A stretch of 64,000 nucleotides of DNA from Lactarius indigo (Eukaryota > Basidiomycota > Agaricomycetes > Russulales > Russulaceae). Under the pieces are notes generated by a model. That model was not told the DNA's origin. It was given only the letters and a program-made list of their open reading frames with translations, and ran no database searches. The translations under genes were made by a program, and so were the position numbers. This document shows, in pieces, positions 36,010-47,827 of this stretch (position 1 is the first letter of the stretch; each line of letters begins with the position of its first letter). The stretch covers positions 558,001-622,000 of the forward strand of contig JAFKAC010000034.1 in the NCBI GenBank assembly GCA_025766275.1, given 5' to 3'.

Positions 36010-38078
36010 ATGGCTCCCGTAGAGACGGAGTATTACGACCTTGTGAGCGTCCTCTCTCGAGCCACCCACCATGACGCCCTCCTGTCTTGGTAACTGAATC
36101 TCTCTGGTTTGGTAATTTAATTCATTCAGCTCGGCGTCCCGGTCGACGTAAATGACACCGATCTCAAGAAGGCCTATCGCAAAGCTGCCATGAGGGTCTG
36201 TCTTTCTCCTTCCAGAGATACAATCGGTCTCCAACTCGTTCGTAGTATCACCCCGACAAGAATCCGTCCCCAGATGCAGAGGAGAAGTTCAAGGAGATGA
36301 GGTATCCCTATTCCCCCTTTCTCTCTCTCCCTCCGCATCGTTGTTCATACTCTTTCTTTCTCCTCTAGTGAGGCGTACCGGGTGCTATCAGATTCTGTGC
36401 GTGCGACCGCAGCCACAGCTGTTCCTGCCCCGGCGGGAACGTGTGAGTTTGAAAAGCTGATGCGGTACAGAACCTGCGCATCGTTTATGACAAGAACGGC
36501 AAGAAGATGGTCAGCAAGGAGGGCGGCCAGAACGTCGAGGACGCCGCGGGCTTCTTCGCCAACGTCTTTGGTGGCGAGCGTTTCATGGACTACGTGCGTT
36601 CGATGATAGCCACCCCCTGTCCCCCCCCCCTCCCCCTGTGCTCATCCAATCCAACAGATCGGGGAGATATCTCTGATGAAGGACATGACGAACGTCGCGA
36701 ACACGATGCTGTCAGAAGAGGAAAAGGCAGAGGCCGAAGCTGCCGCTAATGGCGCCACCGCCACCGCAGCCGCAGCCGCCTCCACCTCCACCGAGCCACA
36801 TCTGACCGCCTCCCCACCCAAGGCAGCGCACGAGCACTCCGCGCCTCCGTCCGACGAGGCCGCTCGGCCTACCTCGAGCCACGCCACGCCCTCGCCATCT
36901 TCTCCCTCCGGCAGCACCCCGCTGCTGCAGACAAGCGTGGCCGCTGCCGGCAGCGCCTCGGCGCCGTCGACGCCCGTGTCGCCGCATCCGAAGAAGCGCT
37001 CCAAGATGACGCCGGAGCAGCGCGAGAAGCTCGTGGCGCACGAGCGGGAGCGGAAACGCGCGCTCGAGGCACGCGTGCGTATGCTTACAGATAAACTCAC
37101 CGAACGTCTGCGCCCGTTCGTGGGCGCGAAGAACCCCGGTGGCCCTGGGGACGCGGAGACGGAGGCGTGGGAGGCGCGTATGCGTCGCGAGGCGGACGAC
37201 CTTAAATTGGAGAGTTTTGGCGTCGAGCTGCTGCATGCGATCGGGACCGTCTACGTTACCAAAGCGAGCAGCTTTTTGAAGAGCAGGAAGTTTTTGGGAA
37301 TGTAAGTCAAATTTCATCTATTTTATTCCCTTTTGTGGTTGGGTGAGTTGCTGAAGGGACTAACTAAACTAGACCGGGATTTTGGTCAAAATTGAAAGAG
37401 AAGGGCGCGGTGGCGAAGGATGCGTGGGGCGTTATTGGCAGCGCGTACGTGAACTGAACTGATATATTGGGTGGGAATGAGGGGTCCTCTGACACGAGAT
37501 GATGGGATGGCAGGTTGAGCGTACAGCAGGTCATGCAGGATATCGAGCGCGCGCAGCTCAAGGGCGACGCGGGCGAGGAGGAACTCAGGGCACTTGAGGT
37601 CGACGTGACTGGCAAGATCATGCTCGCGTCCTGGCGCGGCACGCGCTTCGAAGTCGTGCAAGTCCTCCGCGAGGTTCCGTCCCCGTCCCCTTCCACTTCC
37701 TTCTCTCTCTCTCTCTCACACACACACACATACAGGTCGTCGACAACGTCCTGAAGGACCACAGCGCGAACGACCAAGAGCTGTATCATCGCGCGCGGGG
37801 ACTCTTGCTCCTTGGCGCGATCTTCAAGAGCACCGTACCGGACGAGTCGGACGAAGAGCGCCGCGAGCTCGAGCGGTGCGTGCCTCCCCGTCTTTCTTTT
37901 CCCTCGTTGTGCTGACGCGTTGAGAATGTACAGGATGGTCGCTGAGGCTGCTAAGCCGAAGAAAAAGCACACGCCGCCGAGCGCTACGGCGCAGGCAGGG
38001 ACGAAAAGCGCGCACGAAGTGCGTCATGGGCAGATGAATGGGCACACGTCATCAAGTACCGATGCTAAATCTGCTTGA
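36010..38078 (+). CDS. DnaJ (Hsp40) co-chaperone with DnaJ-X domain
   Basis: J-domain protein that stimulates Hsp70 ATPase. The J domain is assembled from small exons: MAPVETEYYDLLGVPVDVND, DLKKAYRKAAMR, then YHPDKNPSPDAEEKFKEM (intact HPD), SEAYRVLSD and NLRIVYDKNGKKM. A FFANVFGGERFMDYIGEISL block follows. Next come an Ala/Ser/Pro-rich linker of about 90 residues and a basic helix, MTPEQREKLVAHERERKRA. The DnaJ-X domain follows: ESFGVELLHAIGTVYVTKAS, FLKSRKFLGIPGFWSKLKEK and EELRALEVDVTGKIMLASWR. The end is Lys/Ser-rich (MNGHTSSSTDAKSA). This is the Caj1/Djp1-like arrangement. There is no zinc-finger region. TGA at 38076-38078. Confidence 0.93.
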
Positions 38079-38431
38079 TGGCCGCCATCCATATCGCCAA
38101 ACCCCCGTCGTCGTGTTGTGGTTCGACGTTAACGTTCCATGGAATACATACATACAATCATGCTTATATGTCCGCTCATGTCCTTGATCTGATGCCGAGT
38201 TTTGCTTTGCTTTTAACTTTTCTTTCTCCATTGCTCCATCGATGTACAGGAGGTACAGGAGGCGCGACGTACGTAAAAGATCTACAATAATATCTTAATC
38301 ATGTTTTTTTTTTGCGTTTCTCTCTCCTAGTATTCTCAAGTGGAAGGGAAAAGGCCCAGGCCGTATAGATCCCTGACGATTGCGAGAAAGTAAGGAAGTG
38401 TGATGCGACCTCTTGACGAACGAACGAACAG
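38079..38431. other. Convergent intergenic region
   Basis: Short spacer between the ends of the DnaJ gene and the M20 gene. It contains T-rich tracts but no gene. Confidence 0.6.
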
Positions 38432-40421
38432 TCACACCGTCGTAGCCTCGTGCCGTCTGCCCGTCCCAGCACTAGTACTGGCGTTAGCGCCAGCATCGTA
38501 CGCCGCGCGCACTCGCGCACAAAATGCGCCGTCTGCGTGCACGCGGAAGCCCGTGCGCGCGAGCAGAGCGGCGGTGCGCAGCGCTGCCGTATGCGCCGCT
38601 TCCGTACGCGCCGCGCGTGCGAATCCCGGCGAGTGGTTCTGTGCGCCGTCCGGGGATGGGATCGCTGTAAATTGCGTTCGCGTTAGTTCTGGAGTGGGGA
38701 GGGTATTGGGATGATCGCGTACTGAATATTGGGTGTAGTGCGGGAAGCGCTGACAGGGGGGGGGGGGAATAGGTCAGTACACAACGTGATAGTTTACTGG
38801 TGGATTACCGTGAGAGACGTTTCCCTGTAGTTAATTATGGCCGTGAGCATTTGTTCGTTTTTTTTTTCGTGGTGAAATTGAACGGGGAGCTTACAAAGTC
38901 AGTCGAGGCGGAGGCTGGGCTCGTGGACCAGTACGAGGGTATGCCGTAGCACCGATGGGCGGTCGAGGACAAGTCCTCAGCTAAAACGAGGGGGGGGGAA
39001 TTCATTTAGAAGATCATAAATTGAGTTGGCTGGCCTACCGAGGACGGGGTTCTGGCGCAGATCAAGGTAGCGCTCGCCTAGCGTGACCTCGTGGCGACAC
39101 CCTGTCGCGCTTCCGCCGGATCTACGAAGGGGACCAAGTCATATCGTTCGCCGACGGTATGTGCGTGCGTGAAGTGGATACCCTTAGCAGTCACAACGAC
39201 AAGAAAGGGGGGGGGAGGTCGCGCACTCGAGGCATCGCACCACGCGCTCACGCAACGGCTCAAGCGCGTCCCGCGTTTCCGCACGGACGGACCACGACAC
39301 CTTTGCGTAATCAGGAATGACTGTAGCGTAGCGTATTAGCGTTTTCGCTTATATCTTTTTTTTCTAACACGTGGGGAGAACTCTTACTGTTCGGCGCCCA
39401 ATCACGTCCAGAGATGACGCCGTGCACGCGCTGCTCGGGGCGGATCTGCTGGCGAAGCGCGGAGATGCCCGCATATGCCACGAATGCCGCGTCGAGCGCG
39501 TTCACGCCGTCCCAAGGCGCATACCCTGCGTGGGCGCTGCGGCAGGCAGAGCCCCCTGCGTCAGCGGCCGCGCGAGGAAACCGGAGAGCGCCAGCCACGT
39601 ACGTTTGTCCGAAATATTCGACCGAGAGGGATTGGAGGGCGAGGGAGGACACAAATCCCACTTCCTGCGTCTCGCCCGCTATGGGGTGGCACCTGTGACC
39701 CATGTGTAGCAGCACAGGAATCATAGAGGGCACTTGCCAAAAACATACATGATGCAGACATCCATGTCGGTGTAGGCGCCACGGTCCATCAGGATCTGCT
39801 TTCCGGCGCCGCTCTCCTCGGCTAGGAGGGGGGGGGAGACGTTTCAGTAGTCAAACATGCCATGATTTTCGACGACGTACCAGGTGTGCCGAGCAGGACG
39901 ACCGTCCCTGGGACATCGTGTTTCTCTAGGGCAGCCCGGAGCGCGAGCGCGACGCCGACACCCGCCATGGCGATGAGATTGTGCCCGCATGCGTGTCCGA
40001 TACCCGGCAACGCGTCCATTTCAGCATTCACGCCAACGGTGCGACCCCGGACGCCACGCTTGAATTCGGCGCGCCATGCGGTGGCCAGGCCGAGGTAATG
40101 CCGGGTCACGGTAAAGCCACGCGAGGACATGAATTCGGTCAGACGATCATGTGCATATCTGCAATGTTGCAATGCACGTGTCAGTCGCGTCGTTGGATCA
40201 GTTGTGCGATATTAATGAAGACGGAACACATGTGGAAAAAAAAAAGAGAGAATACCGACCGTTCCTCGAAGCGAAGCTCAGGGTGGTCTGAAGCGCATAT
40301 ATGTTTGTCTTTACTTTTGTCTGCTGCTGTCTCGCTCACCATGAATATCTAGGCTCAACTTTCGCAATTCGGGTTCGAGCTCGCGGAGAGTATCTTCGAT
40401 GGTCTTCATCGCATCTGACAT
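38432..40421 (-). CDS. Peptidase M20 family amidohydrolase (PM20D2/aminoacylase-like)
   Basis: Probable cytosolic zinc amidohydrolase. Translation starts at 40421 with MSDAMKTIEDTLRELEPELR, and a second short exon gives DHPELRFEER. The catalytic domain shows VGVNAEMDALPGIGHACGHN (metal His of ACGHN) and LLGTPAEESGAGKQILMDRG (Glu pair). The dimerisation domain includes LALQSLSVEYFGQTAHAGYA, NALDAAFVAYAGISALRQQI and VHGVISGRDWAPN. Later exons give IPDYAKVSWSVRAETRDALE and GERYLDLRQNPVL, then STDFGNVSH, ALPALHPIF and HSPGFARAARTEAAHTAALR. TGA at 38432-38434. About nine introns keep the frame, so the gene looks intact. The substrate is unknown; PM20D2 relatives act on dipeptides. Confidence 0.88.
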
Positions 40422-41157
40422 GTAGTCTTTCTCGGACGTAGCCCAAGGGTATGGAGGGGGGTGTCCAGTCTCTCGCTTTGCGCTGCCAAAGTCACAGCTG
40501 CTAGCGATCCTTACATATCCCGGCTATCCCAGAGGGTCATTAGCACTCAAAAGTCAATACGAGATAGAACTGACAAGCTCTTCTGGGAGGGCTTTCTCAG
40601 GCGAAGACGCTCGCGGGGCGCTTTCCCCCTGTCGAGGGACGTGCTGACCCACCCGTTGCCGGCGCGATCCGGCCAAAAGCCCTGAAAAGCATCCAGACCG
40701 CTCGTGGGGGAGATTGGGGGTCATCTTTTCGCTGGCGTGAGGTCGGACCTAGGCTAAGACTCTTAGGGAACCTCAGGTCGTTTTATAAGCACCAGAGTCG
40801 GGGGGTGGCGGCCCCGTGGTGCACGCGCGCCATCACAAATCCAGAGTTCAGATGGATTGCGTGGGTGCGTTTGTCGCCCCTCCGCGGTTGTCGGACGTTC
40901 TGCCGGCTTCGCTCTGTAGACCGTTGCCGATTGAAATATCATTCTAAAAGGGTGCGATTAGCCACCGAAGCATTAATGGTACGATTTCTTAAAGTACGAC
41001 AAGAAAAACAGGGGTGTAACAGGATTTCCCGCCGTCCTGGACATGAAAGCACGGCGGGACCAGAGACCAAGGCAGGTACGTATAGAAGATCCTCGGCCTA
41101 GTATCCAGAAAGATCAACAGACTTGGACCTGATATGTCTGGATTTAAGATTTGCCGG
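40422..41157. other. Intergenic region without recognised features
   Basis: About 740 bases. Only chance frames are seen; nothing resembles a known gene or a repeat end. Confidence 0.5.
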
Positions 41158-42273
41158 TCAAGCAGTGAGTCTCTGGAATATTTGTCCGATAACACTTCCA
41201 TTCTCGGTGAAGTTGTCCTCTCCGCTGAAGCCCAACCTCAGGCGCCCTGAACGACTATATAGACGGGCAAGGTCACCAGTGCTGGTGAGACCCGGTGTAG
41301 GAGGTGGGACGTTCCCGATGAGGACTACAGTGTCACTGTTGGTCGCTCTCTCAACTCGCGCAAACGCTGCGAGGGCGGGAAGCAGTTCTATGTCACCGCG
41401 CCGTCCCCGAAGTTCCACAAGTCCAGAAAAGCTCCGTGGAATCAGAAGTGAGATATTACCTACAACAAAGGAAAGTCAGTACCATGCCTCAATCCCCAGA
41501 TGATAAGAAAGAAGTCTGGTATGGAACAGGCACAGCCCCCATTTGGATATTCAAATACAGTGGCGGGGGGTGGGGTCTCGCACTTACCCATCCGAGAATA
41601 TGCGTCGAAATGAACAACCCTCGAGGGAGACTTGGAGACCTGAACTACTGGTGTCAGATCCATACCACATCGGCAATGAAACGAACTGGCGCACAAGCTC
41701 TAGAACGATGTTACCGGAGCGCGTCGTGGAACGAATAGTCGCTATCGCGGGTACGGCCGATTCTCCACCCACTCGGAGAGTAGCAAAGATGTTACCCCGC
41801 CGGGAATCTAGCTTGGCAGTCGGGGCTCCCACTGTCATGTTGTGGAAGCGGCGAGGCCTCCGCCCTGCGCGGTTTTCAACTAATAACTGCAGTAGGGATT
41901 GATTCGTAGATTGAGGGGCCAACGGATCAAGTAGCCAAGAACCTGGGGAACGTGGATCAATATTGACATTATTGCGCCTACCGTAAAGCTCCCACAGACC
42001 TCTAATGGTTTCAAACACAGTGGACACGTTTACGCCATTGGTTGGAACAGTCGGCGGCACAGCTAACGAAGCGGAGGCCGGGGCCGGGGTATATGGAGGT
42101 GGTGATGAGGGTCCAGCCTCGGGAGCGTACTGCTGGAGAGCGCGTTGCTGGGAAGCGTACTGTAGTTGAATAGTAGTTAGCCAACCGTGATCCCGTCATA
42201 GTAAAGTAACGGAAGTTACATATTCGTCGAGTTCTGTCTTTTCATAACGAGCATCGCGAAGCTTTTCATCCAT
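41158..42273 (-). CDS. DUF7330-like beta-repeat protein, copy A
   Basis: Exons 42273-42220, 42159-41695, 41639-41588 and 41459-41158 total 873 nt, 290 residues. The start gives MDEKLRDARYEKTELDEYYA, then a Pro/Ala/Ser-rich linker (PEAGPSSPPPYTPAPASA). The main part is a series of beta-strand repeats with a recurring S-R-x-G motif: LDSRRGNIFATLRV, IRSTTRSGNIVLEL and HFDAYSRMGNISLLIPRSF, then VELRGRRGDIELLPALAAF and LYSRSGRLRLGFSGED. Such repeats are typical of Agaricomycete proteins grouped as DUF7330. I assign the name from memory of the pattern, not from a search. There is no signal peptide or membrane span. The function is unknown. A paralog with the same intron positions lies at 44443-45549. 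Confidence 0.78.
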
Positions 42274-44442
42274 GTCAGGAGATTAAAGAATTCGCTATAG
42301 AAGGTGGATAGGGACGAGCGAGTCTTGGGGTCGTGGAAAGGCGAGTCGAAAACATTGTAATGAAGGGCTGCATATAAACGGTAAGGAGAGGCGCTCGCAC
42401 TGGTGCGCAACCTGGGGCCTGAGTGCAGCAACTTACGTGTATCGGAGGACCATCCGAGTCTCTCAGCTCAGTTGTTGCCCAACCGCTCTTCGAAAGCTTC
42501 AACCGTAGTTGGAATGGTCAAGTACAGCCCACAAGCAAGGTAACCGGCATTTTGTTATCCGAGTCCCTAATAGCCTCTAGGATAGCAAAAACGGAAAGTG
42601 CAGTGGAAAAATGCGGTGCGTGCTGTGGTGTAATAATAGACAGAAAAGCAACTTGCAGTGATGGGCGCCAGCTCGTCGCGCGAGCATCACTGGCGGACTC
42701 CACTTGCCCTTGATAGCAGCACCCAACTTTCGCAATGATGGATAGGTGTTGCCGGCGGCAGGCTCACCGTGACTTCAAGTTACCGTCGGCACACCATGGG
42801 ACGTTCCGTGCTGCGCATTGCTCCCTTGTCCCCATTTATTCGCCGCATGCCGCTCATAACATCCATATTTGAACAGCCGATCGGGGATGCGCAATATTTT
42901 ACACGAAGATCGAGACTCTGGTCGAAGTCATCGGTCAGATGAGCAGAAGATTTCTCACTTTTGTGATTCGGCTGTGATCCAACATAGCATAGAATGATAG
43001 ACGCTCCAATAGTCGACACGAGGACTTGCCGCAATGCGCAGCACCTTCCCTGTACCACCAACACGAACTGCAGTCTAGAGGTTTTACCCACCACACGTGT
43101 CATCTTCGGCCTTGGGACTGTATTTCACCCGGCCGCTCTCATAGTTGAGAAAGACATCGTAACGTTCTGATCGTCGATCAGTGAACTTACCGTTTACCAT
43201 TTGAGGCGTGGATCTTCGGATAAACTGAAGGAACGTCCATGATGTGCAAACGGTAGAACCTAGTCGATGCTGCGAATATCACGGCAACAGAAAGATACCA
43301 CCCTCCGATTTCTATGTTCATCGCTTTCTTATTCACCGTACAGCAGCAACAGGTATCATATATTGCCATAATCTCGAGACCGATCACGCGTTTGCCCGAA
43401 TACAAGACCCCAGCCAGTCAGCGCATCAGCGGCAGCCCATGATCGATGCATGATCCCCAGCAAGTTTAATTATAGACCTTCCTTAATTCTGAGAGGGCTC
43501 ACAATCAAGTGGAGCGGAAGCGCCACATCGCCACCACATCACCCCGTGTTAAGGCCGGCCAGGCCTCGGAGATACTCTGAGGGTAACACAATCTAGTAAA
43601 TCCCGGCTTAATATGACCCCCGATAAGTATCCTAACCACCAACTGCTGACTTTCTCCAGTGAAGACGTTAGTCCGAGTCAGACACAGATGGAGATATTCT
43701 CGCTTCACTGGAGCTCATAGCCAGGCCGCTGGAAAGAGGAACGAAACTGCGATGCGATGCAGGGCGACCAAAAATTCATTCAAAGCGCAGCACCCCACAG
43801 ACTTTTTTTTGTTGATGATGTGCCCAAAATAAGATGATTAATTCGGCGGCATTCGCGAAACTGCGTGTCCAAAGGTGACAAAAAAAGCAAGTCTCCATTG
43901 TTGATGACGATTTACAGATCTCGCCCTGGATGTCACGGACGTACAATGTCACCGCGTTTGAAATGGAATGCTGCTGCCGGCGCATCGCCCAGTGCTGCCA
44001 CGATGGCGAGCTGGCGTCAACCGGGGGAAGTTCAATGGGCGCTAGTAGTCAGCTAGGGCCACTGTAAGCACGCCTAATGGATTTACGTGTTGCAATACAA
44101 CTTCTCTGCTGTATTGACAGGGCATCGTGAGAGCGTGCTATTGGCACGACGTGTTGGAATCGGGGTTTCCTCCAATGTACGCCAACGTTTGCACGGGATC
44201 AACTGCGCAAAGTTTTCGTCTCTGTTTTCTGGGAAGTCGGAAAACCAAATGCCTGGGTTTCGTTTTTGTGCGGGGTAAAAAAGCGCAGTGGGCTACTATT
44301 TCGGTACACAGTACAGGAAACATGAGAGAGAATTATTATGGTAAGTTCACATGGTAAAAACTAATCGAACAATACATCAAAAGGCCCATCTTAAAAAAGA
44401 GAAAACTCTACAAGTAGTAAGATGCACCCCGCGCTTCGGTAG
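42274..44442. other. Spacer between the two DUF7330-like genes
   Basis: 2.2 kb. Several minus-strand frames of 60-107 codons (for example 43187-43405, with WYLSVAVIFAASTRFYRLHI, and 42780-43103) could be exons of an unrecognised gene. I could not link them by clear splice sites. They may be relics. Confidence 0.35.
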
Positions 44443-45549
44443 TCATGACTTGGAGACCAACGGCGTTATGAGTTTCTGCATCATGAGCTTCTGCACCATT
44501 TGTACGGCCTGTTCAATCAATTTGGGGGGTTCAGTGAAATAGTCTTCTCCGCTGAACCCCAACCTGACACGCCCATGCCGAGAGTAGAGCCGAGCAGTGT
44601 CAGTGATGCTGTCTAAGCCAACCTGAGGCATCGGACCATCACCAATGAGAACGGTGGTTTCTTTGTCTTTAGTCTTCACTATGCGACCAAAAGCTGCTAA
44701 TGCCGGAAGCACCTCCACCGAACCATGACGAGTAGAGAGCTGGACGAGGCCACAGAAATTCCGCGGGACGAGAAGGGTCACGCTGCCTACAGTGTCAAAT
44801 AAGTCAGCAAAAAGAGTTTTCCTAGTACGGCAGGACACAGACAGGGCCCAGTAGCATGGAAAAATGGAAATCGGACATAACTTACCTTTGCGTGAAGAAG
44901 CATCAATATGCACGGTTCTCATTGGAGCGATAGAGACCTGCGCTGCGTCAGGATGATTCAAAATAACAGGTGGATCAACTGACTAGGTCGAGGACTATGT
45001 TGCCACTGCGTGTCTCCGAGCGGATTGTAGCAGTCGAACGGACAGAGGAGTCTCCAATGACGCGGAGTGTCGCCTGTACACCGCCATGGCGAGAGCTAAA
45101 CTTCGCGGTCGGAGCAACCGTCTTTGAAGGGCGAAAGCGCTTCTTCTTCTTTGATGGCTGACCATCAAGGAATATTTGTACAAGGTTTTGTGTGGGCAAC
45201 ACGGCAGCCATAGGATCAAGTGACCAAGAACCTGCTTGCATTTCTAGGGTTTGACCGAAATACAAATGCTTCTCAAACATACCTCGAATTACTTCCTGCT
45301 TCGTGCACATATATAGGCCATTGACAGGAGAGCTGAATGGTGCCGCAGCCTGTCTGTTTCTTGATAGTGACATTGCCCTTGAGGGTTCTGTTGGATACGC
45401 AGGTGGTTCATCCTCAGGGACAGAAGGAGGCTATGTGGGTCGACTGTTAGGAACCAAAAAGTCATGGTATACTCTGAACTTACCAATGTATGGTGGACAT
45501 CGGGCTTGTTTGCCATGGGTGGGTTTTGTTCCATCGAGTCGATAATCAT
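44443..45549 (-). CDS. DUF7330-like beta-repeat protein, copy B
   Basis: Exons 45549-45484, 45430-44984, 44937-44886 and 44786-44443 total 909 nt, 302 residues. The third exon is 52 nt, exactly as in copy A, and all intron phases match. It starts MIIDSMEQNPPMANKPDVHH; an internal Met at 45534 is an alternative start. Next come a Pro/Glu linker and the repeats FSSRHGGVQATLRV, IRSETRSGNIVLDL and HIDASSRKGSVTLLVPRNF. VQLSTRHGSVEVLPALAAFG and LYSRHGRVRLGFSGEDYFTE follow. A Lys/Arg patch (KKKKRFRPSKT) precedes the repeats. Compared with copy A it has an extra C-terminal helix, KLIEQAVQMVQKLMMQKL. The function is unknown. Confidence 0.8.
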
Positions 45550-47062
45550 TTTGAAATAGATGAGTAGACGGAGAGTTGATATAGTGTGCTGATACCCTAA
45601 GTGACTTGTGCTACAGGGGCCGATGGGAGTCGCAAGAGGTTCATCATCGTTACGCCCACAGCCTTATTTAAACTGCGGAACGTGACACCACCCTGCACAG
45701 TCATGCATGACTGCGCAAGGCGCTGCTGCTGGATATGCATCCGGCAGAGTGCTTCGTAATGGAGCTGACCCGGGCCGTTATTTCTTCTGATCGTACACAG
45801 CCTACCCGGGCCGCGCTGGCAAATGTTGCGCGTGCGACGAATGGGGGTGGCTTGGTCCAGTATCAAACCCCACTTAACATGACCCTACCCTCACTTCACC
45901 ACTGATGCATGTTGACGTTTCCGAGTTACCTCGCGAGATGAAGAGTCCGAATTGATACATGGACTATGAAGCTTATGAAGGTGTGAAGACTAACACTCTC
46001 TAGCACAGTCTGAGTCGAACAGTCGTCCTTCGGGAATGCTCCATCGGCTAGCAGGCACCTCACGTAGTACTCACCAGCAACAATGTTGTTGTGAAGTGAA
46101 TGCCAAACATCACAGTAGTACAAGAGCGCACGAGGTCACGTAGATCGGACTCGGGGAAAGCTGGGACACGGAGGAGGAGAACGAGGATGACAGTCAAACT
46201 CCGTGAATGAGCAAAGTCAGACGGACCACACTCTTCGGAGTGTCTGGAGTCTGCAGAATAGACCAGACCTGAGAGCACGGTGCGCACCGTACGCTGTACG
46301 GCGAACAACCTTGATATGTTTCTGGGGCGTGGCATCGCTCGTAACTCAACTAGTCAACTCTCAACTTCTCGATCGTCCACCAACTTGGCGCCCCGCTGCA
46401 GTTCGTATCCCCACATTTATCGTACTCAGGCAGCATGACCTTATGCTAAGGCTCTCAGACTTGAAGTGGGTTGTCTCACCCGTCTCGTCCTGTCTGAGGT
46501 AATGGCGGGGGTATTTTCGCCGTGACTGATGCCTGTCTCAGAGATTGTTGGTCTGACTCTCATTAGATTTCACACAGTTCCGGGAAATGTGACGATTCAC
46601 CCGTACGCAGCAGCGGGATGTCCGACGTCTTGCTAATGGTTAGTACGCTGCGCTTCGCCCATGAGTCGATCAGCAGCTAGTGCTGTCGTCCACTTTACTA
46701 ATTGAGACTGTTACGTGCAGACATTGACTCCTTGCCTATTCTCCGCGCTGTTTCTCGGCAGTATTCGAGTACCGATGCAGTCGCGGGGCAGCACCCAGCT
46801 GCGCCGCTCTCGACTAAGTTAGAGGGTTCGGGGGATATAGCAATGATGAAATGGGATGTAATTATATGCGTGTCGTGAATGCCATCCTCGACGCTTTTAG
46901 TAAATCGTTTAATGAGAACGAGACGGGGTAGGACCAATGAAGATAGACGTGATCGATTAGCCTACAAAGTGTCAATGAGAGCTACTCCCTATGAGCTCAG
47001 GTGAGTACTCCTCTATCGTTTACGCTCGACGCAAAAACGGGGAGACCTACGACTGTAACCAG
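45550..47062. other. Intergenic region without recognised gene
   Basis: 1.5 kb with scattered short frames on both strands, none matching a family I know. No terminal repeats or RNA genes were recognised. Confidence 0.45.
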
Positions 47063-47506
47063 TCACAGTAACCCAACCTTCGATCCAACCACGACGAACC
47101 CGCGCGGGGCCTTGCGTTCCGCTCTCTGCTGTCCCGCTGTCCGCACTGCGCTCGCGGGCACATTTTCCACCTCGACGAGTTCCTTCACGGCGAGTATCAT
47201 GCCAGCGGCCTCGGGCGTGTGCAGGTGGTACACCGTCTGCATGCGCCGCCTCAAGCCGAGAGCGGCGAGAGTGCCTTGAACACGTTTGCCGAGAGAGATG
47301 CCAGAGCGTCGGAGGGTGACGCGGAAGTGCGTGTTTGGCTCTGGGGATGTGGGAAGGGTTGGGGGTGGTGATGATGACGCGAGGGCGGCGACGGTGCGGG
47401 AGGCCGTGGTGCCATTGTGAGCTGCGCGTAAATGCAGTACGCAGGGAGGTTTTGGAAGGCCGTTGAGGGTGAAAACCCTTCGAGAGGTGGTGAGAACGGC
47501 AGACAT
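47063..47506 (-). CDS. Mitochondrial large-subunit ribosomal protein uL30m
   Basis: Single-exon gene of 147 residues (MRPL33 in yeast nomenclature). It begins MSAVLTTSRRVFTLNGL, an Arg/Thr/Ser-rich mitochondrial presequence. The L30 fold follows: FRVTLRRSGISLGKRVQGTL, AALGLRRRMQTVYHL and ILAVKELVEVENVP. The end is basic. The codon before the ATG is only 25 bases from the 5' LTR of a gypsy element, so the native promoter now lies about 13 kb away beyond 60454. An in-frame ATG inside the LTR at 47563 would add 19 residues (MSHADSFGSQQLQPVRFRT). I prefer 47506 because the presequence there looks normal. Confidence 0.88.
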   Translation of the reverse strand: MSAVLTTSRRVFTLNGLPKPPCVLHLRAAHNGTTASRTVAALASSSPPPTLPTSPEPNTHFRVTLRRSGISLGKRVQGTLAALGLRRRMQTVYHLHTPEAAGMILAVKELVEVENVPASAVRTAGQQRAERKAPRGFVVVGSKVGLL

Positions 47507-47527
47507 CGTCCGAAATCGGACAGGTTG

Positions 47528-47531
47528 AAGT
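47528..47531 (+). repeat. 4-bp target site duplication of the gypsy element, left copy
   Basis: AAGT directly before the TGTTGTGA start of the 5' LTR. The same AAGT follows the ATCACA end of the 3' LTR at 60455-60458. Confidence 0.75.
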
Positions 47532-47827
47532 TGTTGTGAACCGAATGAGTCAGCGTGACTCATCGGGGTCTTGTGACCTCCCCGTATTATGAAAGCAACG
47601 CGCAAGCCTGTATATTGCAGGTATTCCGAGATCGTTTCCTACTGAATGTCTCAGATGTATTCTTGTAAGATAGGAGTAGGCCGCGTCAGCGCGACGCGCA
47701 AGCGTGTAGTCCAAATGTATTTAAACCAGCGAGTTTGCGACAGGAATCACAGAATTCTCTCGCCCATCATTCCTGGCCGTTACGAATCGCTTAGTCAAGA
47801 AGTCACACGGAAGTGGGCAACATCACA
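47532..47827 (+). repeat. 5' LTR (296 bp)
   Basis: Starts TGTTGTGAAC and ends CAACATCACA. It differs from the 3' LTR only at the eleventh base (CCG here, CTG there) and near the end (GCAACA here, GCGACA there). It contains TATTTAAA at 47718-47725 as a likely TATA box for element transcription. Confidence 0.95.
47545..47563. promoter_or_regulatory. Paired Gcn4/AP-1-type bZIP sites in the 5' LTR
   Basis: ATGAGTCA and TGACTCAT form an inverted repeat separated by GCG. TGACTCA is the consensus of Gcn4/Cpc1 bZIP factors. The pair lies 39 bases upstream of the uL30m start codon and is repeated at 53841-53859 in the 3' LTR. Function is inferred from the motif only. Confidence 0.55.

Noticed and set aside
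45597..46502. Frames of 60-100 codons as possible genes
   Set aside because: No recognisable motif, no consistent splice sites and frames on both strands overlap.
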